From assembly GCA_023014335.1 (NCBI GenBank), contig JAECYW010000009.1, positions 2,790,001 through 2,854,000 of the forward strand: a DNA stretch of 64,000 bases, written 5' to 3'. Shown piece by piece: positions 12,330-23,788 of this stretch. A program made the position numbers and the translations under genes. The notes beneath the pieces were generated by a model, which was not told the DNA's origin, did no database searches, and saw only the letters and a program-made list of their open reading frames with translations. How positions within the stretch are numbered: the first letter of the stretch is position 1; each line of letters starts with the position of its first letter. The DNA comes from Galerina marginata. Its lineage: Eukaryota > Basidiomycota > Agaricomycetes > Agaricales > Galerinaceae.

Positions 12330-14705
12330 TTAACCCAAAATTATTTCCTTCCACACCGGTCCACCATCCAAAGCATGTGTCAAGTACCGTTTCTTAATCC
12401 AGCCCAGTCCTACACGTTCGGCCCAGTCTCCGTGCCACTGGATCAGCATTACCATGTACCTCCATCCCGGCTCGTCGTCGCCACCATGACGACGTTGCCC
12501 TTGTTTGTCCCGTCCCTCGCATATCAGGATGAATTCGTAGGTCTCTGGGACGAGATCTTTCCACCAGTCTGGATGTACGAAGACGAGACCCACTTCGCCA
12601 GCGTTTTCCCCGAAGATGCCCAGCCGGGCGCTAGACCCACTTGCCGACTTCAATCCTGTGTCTTCGCTGGTTGCCTCTGCGACACGATACTTGGCGGAAA
12701 CAGTCCAAAACTGTAGGAAACCCGATCCAGGGTTCGGGTGATATGCATCCTTGACATATGTCGGTGCGCCAGACAATGTTCTAGGTGTCGGTGCCGTCTG
12801 CGTACAGTCAAATGGAAAACGGTCTTTGACACGACCGCCATAGAAATTCCTTGGACTTCGGGACAGTGAAGTCGAAATTAAATTTGGTGTCCAGACCCGA
12901 GCACACTCTGTGGAATTATGTGCCTTCCTCTGGTACCAGATAACCCACGTCCTTTTTCGCAGCGCGCCTCGAACGTGTATGATACTGCGATCATACCATG
13001 ACCAGATGTTCGTCGACGAGCCGCCGATCCAGCCTGACCATGACCAGCTCGGGGCCTCCTTACGACGAATCTGAAGGCCTTGTTTCCAGAGAAGGAACCA
13101 ATCGAAAAATTTATCTGGAATCCCATGGCATAAATTTATTTGCATAGATACCTTGATGTGGCGAATCATTCCCGCGAAGGCGTTGTATATGTCGGATTGA
13201 AAACCAAGTTGACGTGCTGAGTAACCCGAAATCAGTCCCTCCAAATTTCCTATATCGTTGGGGTCCTTGTCCTGTATGTCTTTCATGTCATGATCTTGAT
13301 TGTATTGATCCTCGAAAACTACATCTTCGCGCCACCCACTCGTTTTCCGGCAGCTGTACTCGACTTTCCCGCCCAAGAATGTGAGTTTCCGAGTAGAGAA
13401 CATTTGTTCTTGAAAACTGTGGATTTTATAATGTTAGCTGACCGCGATGGATCGAAGAGCAGCAAGGATTATCACCCACATCCATCCCCTAGTCATATAA
13501 ACAGCGTTAGGGACGTAGTCTAGAACTCTGCTTTTAAATGCGAGTCTGAATCCAGGAGCGATTTCTTCGACATGCTGAGTTATCCCTCGGGTTCCTGGAT
13601 GTAGCCCAGGCAGACCAGCGTGGGCATCGGTTCCGGTCGCTGCGACGATTGTTAGATATGCTGCCCCGTAGACCAGGTCCATCTTCGCAATCGCATCGTA
13701 CTTGCTTCCATGTTCATCGTCATCGTCCTGGATTATACAAAGGCTGTCGGTCCATAAGTATCGCAAATGCAATTCCCTGACCGCTTGTATAGCATCGCGA
13801 ATTGTAAGGGGGATTTTCTCGCAATGCTCATCGCGAAGAAGTGAACCTGGTGTCTCCAAGTCCGTCACGTTGGCTTTAAGCAACCTGAGGATGGTCGAAG
13901 GGTCTATCCTTCCCCAGACATAGCTCAATCCCACGTATTTACATTTGTGCGGGGCATGTACGATGCAATTGTCGACGACATCGATGAGACGGAAGGATGG
14001 GATTTCGATAGCCGGGTCGCTAATTTGATGGTCGAGCATTTCTGACCGATTGCAGAAGTCTCCATGTCCAGCATTGCACATCGCAAGCCAGTTCCGCACC
14101 ATACTAAAATCAATTTGGTCGCCGATCCATCGAGCAAAGAAGGACTTCGAAGGCGTAGGGGCGTCATTGGCAAGCAACGTTATTTCTGGAAATATATTCA
14201 TCTTTGTCAAATCCACGAAAGTTTGTCGGTTTTTTGGCTCTGCGTAGGGTCTAAGGATACGAATTTTGGGAATGCGGCTGAAGGGTGAATTGTGATTTTT
14301 CTTAGGACCATCGGCGCTCCAGCCCATCGTGACCAGGATAGGCTCTCCACCCTCAACCTCTGGGAGGTCGCCATTGGAAAGAGCTTTGAGAACTAAACGA
14401 CAAAATGGACAGGTACGTGATCGCTCCTTGACGTCTTTGACGAACCCTAGCTTGATGTCATCATCAGTAAGCATGACTTTTTTCGCATCGCTATCATCAG
14501 GGAGGACAACAAATCGCCTGGGAGTGAGTTCAAGTGCTTTGCATGTGTCGCAAAGTCTGTCATTGGGCTTGACCAACGAAGGTGGGACCGGCAACGGGGG
14601 TACTGTGATAGATTCTCCATGGACTTCATCGCTATCGGATTCGGATACCCAGTCATTCGGATCCTCTCCAATTTCAAGTAGGCGTTCCAATCTCTCAAAC
14701 GGCAT
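12330..14705 (-). CDS. HET-domain protein (770 aa)
   Basis: Two exons, 14705-13480 and 13416-12330, with a 63-nt intron (GTGGGT...CCACAG) that falls inside the conserved RGW[I/T]FQEQ motif and restores it; 2313 nt, 770 aa. The N-terminal 250 residues contain a Cys-rich start (LCDTCKALEL, CPFCRLVLKAL) and the linker ARWIGDQIDFSMVRNWL, typical of this HET class. The HET domain starts near residue 257 with YVGLSYVWG, followed by RDAIQAVRELHLRYLWTDSL and CIIQDDDDEH. The C-terminal half has PSWSWSGW, the usual HET-protein landmark. The presumed role is in allorecognition or cell death. It is divergent with the next HET gene across a 1.08-kb spacer. There are no frameshifts or stops. Confidence 0.88.
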
Positions 14706-15784
14706 CTGAATGATGAATTGGCTGTTACAGATTTGCGAATGGTGGTGGACCCGATTGTGAGGCTTGACGAGCTGAGCCGTGGGTGATACGTCTAGATGAT
14801 ATCTGGCAGTGGATTTTCGACCTGCAGGTCTACTTTGATCGACTTGTATGGCAAGAACTTGTATATAAGTTATGGAGGGGCTCGCGATCGCGAATAGGCA
14901 GTGCGTCAGCTGAAAGAACTGTATCTGGATGATGACGAGAGAAGAGGTCGACCAGAAATAGCACGAATCAGCGCACTTGCAAAATGCTTCTTTTGACGCC
15001 TCTCACCTATGTGCATTGTGCCCCTCCTCAAGACATGTGGGCCGGGTTCAATGCCACCAGTGCAGATGACATTTGCTCCGTCTGGCGAGGTTGATGATGG
15101 CCAAGGCAGGGTGAGTTCGAGTGCTTCCTAGAAAGGACTCAGTGCGGGGACTTTGTTTTCGATCCTGAGGTAGGCAGGTGGTAGGTAGGTGGTAGTTGAA
15201 TTATTATGAATGATTGAAGACGAGAGCGATCTGAGATGATACCAAGCGACATTTTCGAGTCTTTCGTTGAAACCAAGCGGTCCAAGCCACAAGGCGTTAA
15301 CGATGGTGGAAGACCGTGAGAGAAATGAATTCACTTGACTTTTTATTATCCATTGGGAGCGTTTTGTATTTATCTGTTACGAGGCGAGGCAAGTTCACCC
15401 CTCCAGGCCATCTCCGGTCCCCCGGGGTCAACCCTGCCTTGAACCCTGCCTCAACGATAGAGTATGTAACGTGCTAAGCCTCATTGGTCCGAAAGAATTT
15501 GTGGCAGGTCCACGTCTTTGCTCTTTGTATTCGAACCATGTCGGCTGGGTGTTTCTCCTGGTGTCCTCTGCCAAAACGATGGGGCAAGAACTCCCTCGCA
15601 AACCCAAATCCTGAAGTGGTGAGCGCCAATTCGCGTTGTGAATAATTGCTGAACAGTGATACATGGGCCGCATCTAGAAACCACCAGAAGGTCAAGAGGT
15701 TGGAGCCATCCAGAGTGGCGATAAGTGTGTGGATATGATTGACGCCGTTATCTATTCTCATTGGCCTCCATCACGTTGTGCAGC
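14706..15784. other. divergent spacer between two HET genes
   Basis: This 1079-bp spacer separates two head-to-head HET genes and must contain both promoters. A TATATAA stretch at about 14872-14878 could serve either direction but is far from the plus-strand gene. Several short open frames near 15430-15760 do not resemble proteins. A bidirectional promoter is possible but unproven. Confidence 0.4.
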
Positions 15785-17815
15785 ATGAAACCACCCGACA
15801 TTTGCAACACCTGCTGGAAGGGTATAATCGCCAATCAGCTTGGACTTCTCTCCTCCCCAGTCGACCATGAAGATGTTCTGGGACCAGTCACTGGCGGCTA
15901 CGCGTACAGGATCTCCGGAAAGGCCTTAAAGGCTAATGCCGATCAGAAGTGTCGGTGGTGTGCCCTTCTCCTTGAATGGTGTCGATCTTCCTTCGACTTC
16001 AAGACGGACAAGGAGGCGGAGGTCAGAGTCGGGAAGGACGCCGGCTCGGAGGGCCAGCATGTTTTCTCCATTTATGTAAATGACAACATTTGCTGGTTTG
16101 GGTATGTATACACTAAAGAATGTGGGCCTTCTACAATCCTTCCATGAGGGAAATGTACTTACAAATAAATCGCACTCATAGATGACCCAACGGCAACATA
16201 TGTTCCTGGGCGAAACCTCTACGTAGACATTGGCACCAAAGATGCCTTGTCGCTTGCACAGAAACTCATGGATGATTGCATTCATAACCACAAAGGTTGT
16301 TCGCCGCCGCTAAATCCACCACCTGTTCTTCCCTCTCGCGTCGTCGACTGCAGCGACCCCGACCATCCCCATCTTCACATCACCGGCGATCATCAGTGCG
16401 ACCACTACGTCGTGCTGAGTTACGTCTGGGGTGAAAATATCCCAAACAAGTTGACCACATATAACCTTGAAGCCAGCAAACGCGAGATCCCAATCAAGGA
16501 CCAGCCTCAGACGGTTCGAGACGCAATTCTGACAACACACAGGCTCGGCTTGCGATACTTATGGATAGATTCCCTGTGTATCATCCAAGAAGGCGACGAG
16601 GATGACAAGGGGCGCGAACTGCAACGCATGAGAAGTTACTACAAGGACTCTTACGTGGCAATCATTGCTGCTAGTGCGTCCAATGTCTCTGCAGGCTTCC
16701 TGCAGACCCGGGAGGATACCCTTGGTGTTACATCCCTGGCCCTTCCTTACGTGGACCCCAACGGAAAATCATTAGGTATCGTCTATCTCTCCTCCTGGAT
16801 GGCAAGAATGTCCAAGTACGAGCCCGAGGAGGAGCCAATAAACAGCCGCGGCTGGTGCATGCAGGAATATTTCCTTTCCCCGCGTGCGCTGATCTTTGCA
16901 ACGCATACGTTGCAGTATCGCTGCCATAACGGTACCCGCAACATCGCTGGCGCAGACAACGCGCATTGGACCTCTTCTGAGCGCGAGCCGGTTCGGAGTA
17001 AGGACCTGCCCAAGGCGCCGAAGACATCTGATGAGAAACAAAAGATCCAACAGGCATGGAAGCTCACAATTGAGAACTACACGAAGCGCAAGATATCCTA
17101 TCCCAATGACAAGCTTATCGCATTCGCGTCCCTTGCGGAGGAGTTCTACGATAGTGTTCAGACTCCGTACTACGCAGGGCTCTGGGAAAGCACACTCCTC
17201 TTCGATTTGCTCTGGTCCAAAGACTCAGGGAAGCACTACCCCTCACGCCCAGCGTACCGTGCTCCGTCTTGGTCCTGGGCCAGTCTCGATGGCGAGATCG
17301 ACCCGGGAAATGCATACTTCAGCGACAAGGAGGAGTTCGTCGCCGAGGTCAAGAAGTGTGAGACGACGCTTAAAAATCCCAAGCTTCCCTTCGGCGAAGT
17401 CACAGCAGCTACGCTCATCCTCAGCGCCAAGGTGATCGCCGACTGTGTCATGATGCCGCACTGGGCGGTCTACCACTTGAGAGACAAAGGCGAATTGGGA
17501 CATGATGACGAATGGATCGACGACGAGTCGGGGAAGAGGATGGAAGAGATCGGTCTTGGGAAGCTTGACAGCAGCGATGACGATATTCACAGAGGTGTTC
17601 GTCAGGTCTGGGTTGTTATCATCCATTGTCTGGAGGATGTCAATCCTGATACGCGGAGGGTACAAGGACTTCTCGTGGAGCCGGTCAGCTCGGGAAGCTT
17701 GACTGGCGCTGAACCCAAGTATCGACGCATTGGTTTCTTTGAGAGGAGTGGTGAGATGAGGACAGTCGATGAGTGGTTTGACAAGCTGACAAAGGTGGAA
17801 ATCGAGATTGTGTGA
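15785..17815 (+). CDS. HET-domain protein (656 aa)
   Basis: Two exons, 15785-16121 and 16182-17815, with a 60-nt intron (GTGGGC...CATAG); 1971 nt, 656 aa. An earlier GTATGT at 16102 looks like a better donor but gives an immediate stop, so the downstream donor was chosen. It joins TKE to DDPTATYVPGRNLYVD as in related HET proteins. The N-terminus is Cys-rich (CNTCWKG, CRWCALLLEWC). The HET domain starts near residue 189 with YVVLSYVWG, then RDAILTTHRLGLRYLWIDSL, CIIQEGDEDD and NSRGWCMQEYFLSPRAL. The C-terminal half contains PSWSWASLDGEID. The presumed function is non-self recognition or cell death. Start: ATG 15785; a longer frame begins only with TTG. Confidence 0.88.
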
Positions 17816-18917
17816 CGGATACAGCATAAGGCCGCATAACCAGATAGTTACTCGGACTGGAAGTTGACCGATATATCTGAGAACTGGCGCCTAAGTGCCG
17901 GTGGCATGTATGTAAATCCAGAATAGCCAGAGAAATACTGATTGTGGGCGGCCCTGATAGACAGGATTAGTTTTAAAGGAGCACTGCAGTTGAAGTACTG
18001 TACAAGTACGGATTTGCGGATGATCTCATGGCTCTAAAGGTGGTTCAAACAAGCATGCAAAACCTTGCCGTTATTTAAGGCCTCGAGACGCGGGTTCCTC
18101 TAGGCGGCCATGACCCTGCGTTTCGCCCAGGACCTGGGTTCAATGTGAAAGGTTACATGTAACAGACACTACAGCAAACTGGATGGATTTACTTTACTTC
18201 CGACGAGGGCTGTGTGGGAGTAGCCAGGGAGTGGCGATATGAGAGAGGGTCTAAGATGACACGGGTAATCTATTTTTAGCGTCATTTTTCCATCATATTT
18301 TAGACGCCCGTCAGGCGCTTGAATTGATCCTCGGTCCTTCCTATTATATCAAGCATTTACCTGTCATGAACATGGAATAAACAGGTTCCCATTTAGTCCC
18401 AGGTTCTTTCTGACACCTGTTCAAGACTCCAATTCCAGATCTGCACAGGGGCGCCAGTTTTTTACCAGCTTTCTCAGTGAATACCTTCACGTACTCGTCC
18501 AAGTGTCACGAATCACCGGGAAGGACCGACCCGACGGGAGAAAAGGGCCCAAAATAGTTTCTCATGGTCCATAGATCCTGCTGACATCATATCATGATAA
18601 CCCAGATGGGTGAGCGATTACACTTTGATAAGAAATTGAAGGCGGCCCGTGTTATTGAAGGGCCGATCAGATGATCCATCGAAGTATATAACAGGAGGAA
18701 TTCAGGAGGATACAACGAATTCAACCAAGGTCTAACGTTAACGCTAAATCGCAGCAAGCGAACAGCTTCACGCCACTATTAGCTAGGAATTTGAACTGTA
18801 AGTAATGTCATCCTCATTCCAGTTCGTGAAATGAAGACTAATCTCTAATTTTAGTGGTCCTCCTTTTGCTCCCAACTTAGTCTGCTAACACGAACCCTGC
18901 TCTTTCCCTTCACAAAA
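17816..18917. other. spacer upstream of membrane-protein gene
   Basis: This 1.1-kb spacer holds a TATA-like box and a probable 5'-UTR intron (18798-18854, GTAAGT...TTTTAG) shortly before the ATG at 18918. Nothing else is recognisable in 17816-18650. Confidence 0.45.
18685..18691 (+). promoter_or_regulatory. TATA-like box
   Basis: TATATAA lies 233 nt upstream of the ATG at 18918. After removal of the probable 57-nt 5'-UTR intron (18798-18854), the leader length would be ordinary for a fungal gene. The assignment rests on position and sequence only. Confidence 0.35.
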
Positions 18918-20674
18918 ATGAAAATCCCTCTTGAGAGTTCCAACTTTAACTTGGACGTGACCGGCATAGCTGGATTTTTTGGTGGAGAAGAATCCTTTGC
19001 GGCCATGTCCAGCGTCCATTTAGTCCGCGGTAGACGATGGCTCGGTTGGTATAACTCACCTGGAAGCTACTACGTGGCGAAAAAGTACGGTGTACTCGCT
19101 CGATCCCGGGTTTGGGACGGGCTGTACCCCGGAGTAAATGTCGATCCCGCAACAATGCTCGAACTTGATGGGAAAGCAGGCCCGCAATACCAGGCAGCAC
19201 ACTCCGGGACTCGCCTCTCTTCGACGGGCCACTTGGCATATTTATTTGCAAACCATTGCAGAGACCTGCCGGTCGATCATGTAATCGACGCCTCTACTCC
19301 ATCACAAATGCGTCTCACCCTTGTGGATTTGGAAGATTTTCAAGAATTCAAGGGTTATCCCGCTCTTTCTTCCGATTACTTTTCGCCATTCGATCCCCTG
19401 GCAATCATCCCCGTTGGCTTTAGCATTGCAGCATCCGTGTTGTGCGCAATCTTCAAAGATTGGTATTGCTTTGCAATGATTTTGCTCGGTGTCTTTTCCA
19501 ACGGCCTATCGTGTTTTATAATCGGCTCAGGAATTCTCACATTTACAGCCGATTGCAAAAAGGTTGACACTACCGCTTTCGGAAGTGAAGAGACAGAAGA
19601 GAGACCCAACCTTAGGGTTTACTGCATTCCACCTCGGTTGCTCAATAAATAGACCGTCGAGCTCTGTGAATATCTTCAGATGTAGATCAGATACCCCAAG
19701 CCATGGACTGGGGAGGTATAAACTTGAATCCGCCCAGCAATGAGCAAGATTTGACAAGGGGTTGACTAGCAAACCCTAGATTGGGTCTTTGGATAACCTC
19801 ACAGTCAAAGATGGGTTCTTCATACTCTTCCTCACCCCTTGAGACACAAAAAGGACCGTAACTGTCCTAGAAGGATGAAATGTATCATCTGGTAGCTTCA
19901 GAAATATACTTGGGAGCACTGTTGCTAGCACGGAGGCTCGAAGTCTTATTCTAGGGTTTGAATTGCATCTGTTTACTTTCAAACTTCTCACGACGCTTTA
20001 GTGTCAACCTTTTTGCAATCTGCTGTAAGCACCCAAGTCCATCGTCAAACTCCCCGCCAGGAGACGGACTCTTCTTTGATAACGACTCTCAGGTTATCCT
20101 GGTCAAAGGAAGTGAGACGATTGTTAGCAGCATTACGAGGGGTAAATACTTCCTCAGGTACCCAAGCGCATCAAGATATAACGACATCGGTTACAGCTCT
20201 GTGGCTCTTACGATGCAGTTCCTCCTCCAACTCTTCCTAGTCCCACAGGGCAAACTTTTCGGGCAGATCATGTTCCTGTCTTCCCTTGGTGTCTCCTGGC
20301 TATTCAACGCGTATCTAGCTTCTGTTAATACAGAAGTGTTGCAGACGAGGATTCTCATAAATGTTTTGCTCAACAAGCCCGTCATTCAAACTTTACAATT
20401 CTCGAAATGGACGGCACTTATGGCATTCGCGACGGTTTACCTGGACACCCAGGAACCAAGAATGTTTTTGGACGGTGTGATTCATGACACACGAGTTTGG
20501 CGAATAGTCAAAGAGACTATCGTCGAAGCGATCGAACAAGAAGAAGACCCCAAGAAGGTTCTCGAGGATGAACCCAAAAATAAAAATGGCCTAAATGAAA
20601 AAGAAATCGGTTTGTTGCATGACATGATTGAACAGGCAAGTATCGGTTACCTTGCGGCGAAGGAGTTCAAGTAA
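18918..20674 (+). CDS. unknown membrane protein gene, interrupted by a MITE
   Basis: The frame from ATG 18918 runs into the element at 19546-20025 and stops inside it at 19650-19652. The frame beyond the element (20028-20674) carries the rest of the same protein. The two host parts (18918-19545 and 20028-20674, 628 + 647 nt) sum to 425 codons including the stop, so the pre-insertion allele was one continuous frame of 424 aa. The N-terminal 150 residues are not recognised. Membrane segments lie around 19387-19545 (PLAIIPVGFSIAASVLC and following) and 20193-20320 (VALTMQFLLQLFLVP and following). The C-terminus is acidic and charged. It resembles, from memory, multi-pass proteins of unknown function in Agaricomycetes. 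It may be a null allele, or the element may be spliced out (see findings). Confidence 0.6.
19546..20025. mobile_element. 480-bp Tc1/mariner-type MITE inside a coding frame
   Basis: The 27-nt terminal inverted repeats (19546-19572 and 19999-20025) start CAGC[C/A]GATTGCAAAAAGG and differ at one position. TA lies on both sides (19544-19545 and 20026-20027), the expected target duplication. There is no transposase frame. The ends differ from those of the element at 1379-2022, so this is a second family. Its removal with one TA restores the host frame exactly. Confidence 0.8.
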
Positions 20675-20920
20675 ACGGATATGAGGTAGTATAAAATGGC
20701 CTTGAAGTCTGATGCCCGAGCGTTGACACTTCGCGAAGCGGTCCCCACAAAGCAAATTATTTCTGGTGCAAATCAAGCCATAGCAAAGTAGAAGTCCAAT
20801 GGTCTTTGACGAAATAGTTGATCTTGAAGGAGGAGACCAATGTGGAAAAAATCTAGCTGCTGCCAAATTGCTCGCAAGACTTTATTGTACATATTCGTGA
20901 ACTCTAGGGAGATCCTGGGC

Positions 20921-23712
20921 CTAATGCGATTCCAGATGGAGGATTGCATGCACAACCCTGAGCAGAGTTCTTCTCGATTCAAATAAAGGAAGAATGGCAA
21001 CAAGGAAGAATGCGAAGAACAACCAAATCTAGTGAGGTGGATGGTTAGATCATAACACACAAGTCAGTGGAAGAGGAGTAAGCCACTAACAAACATAACG
21101 GCCACGACAAATACAAAGAATTCCCGCGAAAAGATGTAAGGAATACCCGCCAATGGTGCTGGTATCGCCTAGATGAGCTTGTCGTTAATTCAACAAACAA
21201 GTTAGAGGGTATGTAGCAGGGCTTACAATAGCAACGACGAAAGCCAGGGCTGCAGATCGTACGATGTACAGCTTGAAGGTTTTGTTGAGTTGGTAGATGT
21301 CCAAACAATCGGCCATCAACGTAGACTGTTCAGAAGCAACCACTTGAACATTCTCAGATATCTTTGTATCCTGAACTTTCCATTTTCCCTCTGAACCGCC
21401 TTCATCCTGATCCTTGCCATCGCTTGACGATGAAGGTATTGAGACTTCCTGTACAATAGCCATCTGTCGGACCTCTTCCCAGTCGAAGTTCGCAGGCGAC
21501 CAAAGCGACAAGCCCACAGAGAGGATGCCTCCAGATAAAAGTGCTGCAGAATTTCCAGCGAAGGAAACCCACTCGTTGCTCAGGGTATCAAGGGAAATGG
21601 CCCCCGTATACACTTTGGCGGTAACTAGCCAGACAACGAGGGCGACAATCATGCCGCCGATAGACCCTACTACCGCACCGGCCTTACTAAGATCTTTCCA
21701 CCTAGGAATTTAGATGGTAAAGAAATCAAGCAATAAAGTATCCCGCTTACAAGAAAGTCAGAGCGATGGGGATGGCTCCTGAGGCGGTCAAGACACCAAG
21801 GAAATTGAACAACCAGCCGAGAGTCTACAGAAAGTCACTGAATATCAAGTTATTTTCATCCAAATAAAGTAGCACTTACGATTCCGACGGCGCATAGAAC
21901 CGATGCGAGCGATGCTGAAAAAACAGCCCAAAGGGCTGTCAAGTATCGCGATGCAGTAACAATTTCCTGACTCGTTGCCTGCGGTCTGAAATAGTGTCGG
22001 TAGACATCGTACGAGAGCAAAGTTGAGGTTGCGATGAGCTCCGCGCTCAGGGCCTGATCGTCTGTTAGAAATCACTCTTGGGGAATAAGTAATACACGTG
22101 ACCTACGGAAGTTACGCTCAGGAAAACGAGGAGAAGCATTAGGACTGATCCCGTTGTCCCCATCAAATAGCTGACGGTGCGAACAGCGGCGAGTCCTGCG
22201 CCAAGCTCATGCGCTGATAGAGCAGGAAAGTCAGGCAAGGTGCCGAGACCTCTAGCAGTCAGACCCAACATGGTACCACAACAGAAAGGGACAGAGAACC
22301 ATGCGATTCCTCCCAAGAAATAAGCACGCGCGGTTGTTGACGGGTTGGATGCGATAGCCCTTGACCAGTACCCTGTCGAACAGAGTATAGAGTAAAGGGC
22401 CAAATTCCTTCAAACACAGCGGATTTTTACCTTGATCACAAGCAACCAATCCAATGCCCGTGATAAGTCCCTGTGTGGTAAGTAAGTCCGCGAATTTAGA
22501 AACCAATGTTCATGAACAGATAGAAAATGGTCAATCTAGCATACATAGATAAACGTCCTACATAAGGCGACCGCCTCAATGGACAGTGAATGGAAAGAAA
22601 GAAAAAAAAAGTTCATGAACTAAAACACACCTGAATAGCAAAGAGACCGCCTGGCCTCGACCGAAAGGTAAGATATGAGCCATGATAATTTCCTTCGACT
22701 GGCCATTTCTCCGCTGCACTGTGGAGCAGTTCGTATAATTTTCCTGGGCTTCCAACAATATTGGAAACGGCGATGATGCTGCGATTTCAAAAAATAGTAG
22801 GCAGAAGACAAGAGATAAGCTTACTAAAAGCTGAATCCAATGAGGATGAGGAGTAGGACAAACGTATGGGTTGCATCGCAGATGAAAGTTGCCCGAAGCC
22901 CCCTTTATTTATTCTTAATAGGTATCAGAGGAACAAAGAAAGACTATCCGAGCGACTTACCCAGCTGCGACGTACGTGGCTACGCCCACAGGAATTAAGA
23001 ATAGCGATGCATATTGATTTATTCCAGTCAATGCAGTTACGACTGATCCTGCACCGATTAGGATGCATGAAGATACGACGGCATTGCAGACGATTCCACA
23101 CCAAAGAAATGAGAGATGGCCTATTGTTCCAAAACGGATGTACGCCACCTACAGTACATACATCAAAGCATCAGGGAGGACCCTAGTAAATTTTGCGAGA
23201 AGAATTGAGGTACTGACCTCAGGGAATGTGGTTGCCCGATTGGCATTAATTTTGACTTTGCTGGCAATAATGGAGAAAACAGTAATCTGCAGCATGCCTG
23301 CTGCTGCGTACCTAGAGCGCAAAATAAATCGAGGAGAGCGGGGTAAACGGATAACGAGATAGACCTACCAATATCCCCCGGAGATGCCCATCGTGTAAGA
23401 CTGTGTTGCGCTTTGGAGCAATGTCAGACTCCAGGTCCCTGATACAAGTCCGCCGACCGATGAAGTTAGATAAGCGTAAACTGGCGGAGAGTCACTGATA
23501 TGGTACCTACATGAGCTGACAATTCCAGCGACAACAAGCCCGGTCTTCAGCGAACGACTTGCCGAGGAGAACTCAGAAGCCGAGCTTGGAGAAATCTTGG
23601 AAAATTTGGCCTGAATCCAAGTAATGGTGTTCATAAACAATGCAAAGGTGAAACCGAGTCCCAGCACGACAGCATACCCAGCTATCTGGGGCAGGGGTGT
23701 GGGTGAAGACAT
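20921..23712 (-). CDS. DUR3: urea active transporter, DUR3 type (SSS family)
   Basis: Thirteen exons: 23712-23511, 23438-23369, 23311-23218, 23148-22961, 22902-22825, 22778-22631, 22470-22431, 22372-22107, 22053-21880, 21824-21751, 21701-21227, 21168-21091, 21028-20921. Phases all agree; 664 aa, normal for DUR3. Landmarks are GYAVVLGLGFTFALFM (TM1), SWTWSLTLLQSATQSYTMG, GAGSVVTALTGINQYAS, GGLRATFICDATHT, CDQGYWSRAIASNPSTTARA and SVTSALSAELIATSTLLSYD. The protein is a plasma-membrane Na+/H+-driven urea (and polyamine) importer with about 15 membrane segments; fungal DUR3 genes are usually under nitrogen-catabolite control. Exon 7 is only 40 nt and is preceded by the longest intron (160 nt), so that junction is the least certain. 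ATG 23712 was preferred; an upstream extension starts only with GTG. Confidence 0.92.
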
Positions 23713-23788
23713 TACGAAACAAGGACCTTGACTAGACGCAAGATCCAAGGCTCTTAGACGTATAGCTGTCGGTCCCAAAGAACAACTC

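Noticed and set aside
15761..15784. N-terminal extension of the plus-strand HET gene
   Set aside because: It starts with TTG; the first ATG in frame is 15785.
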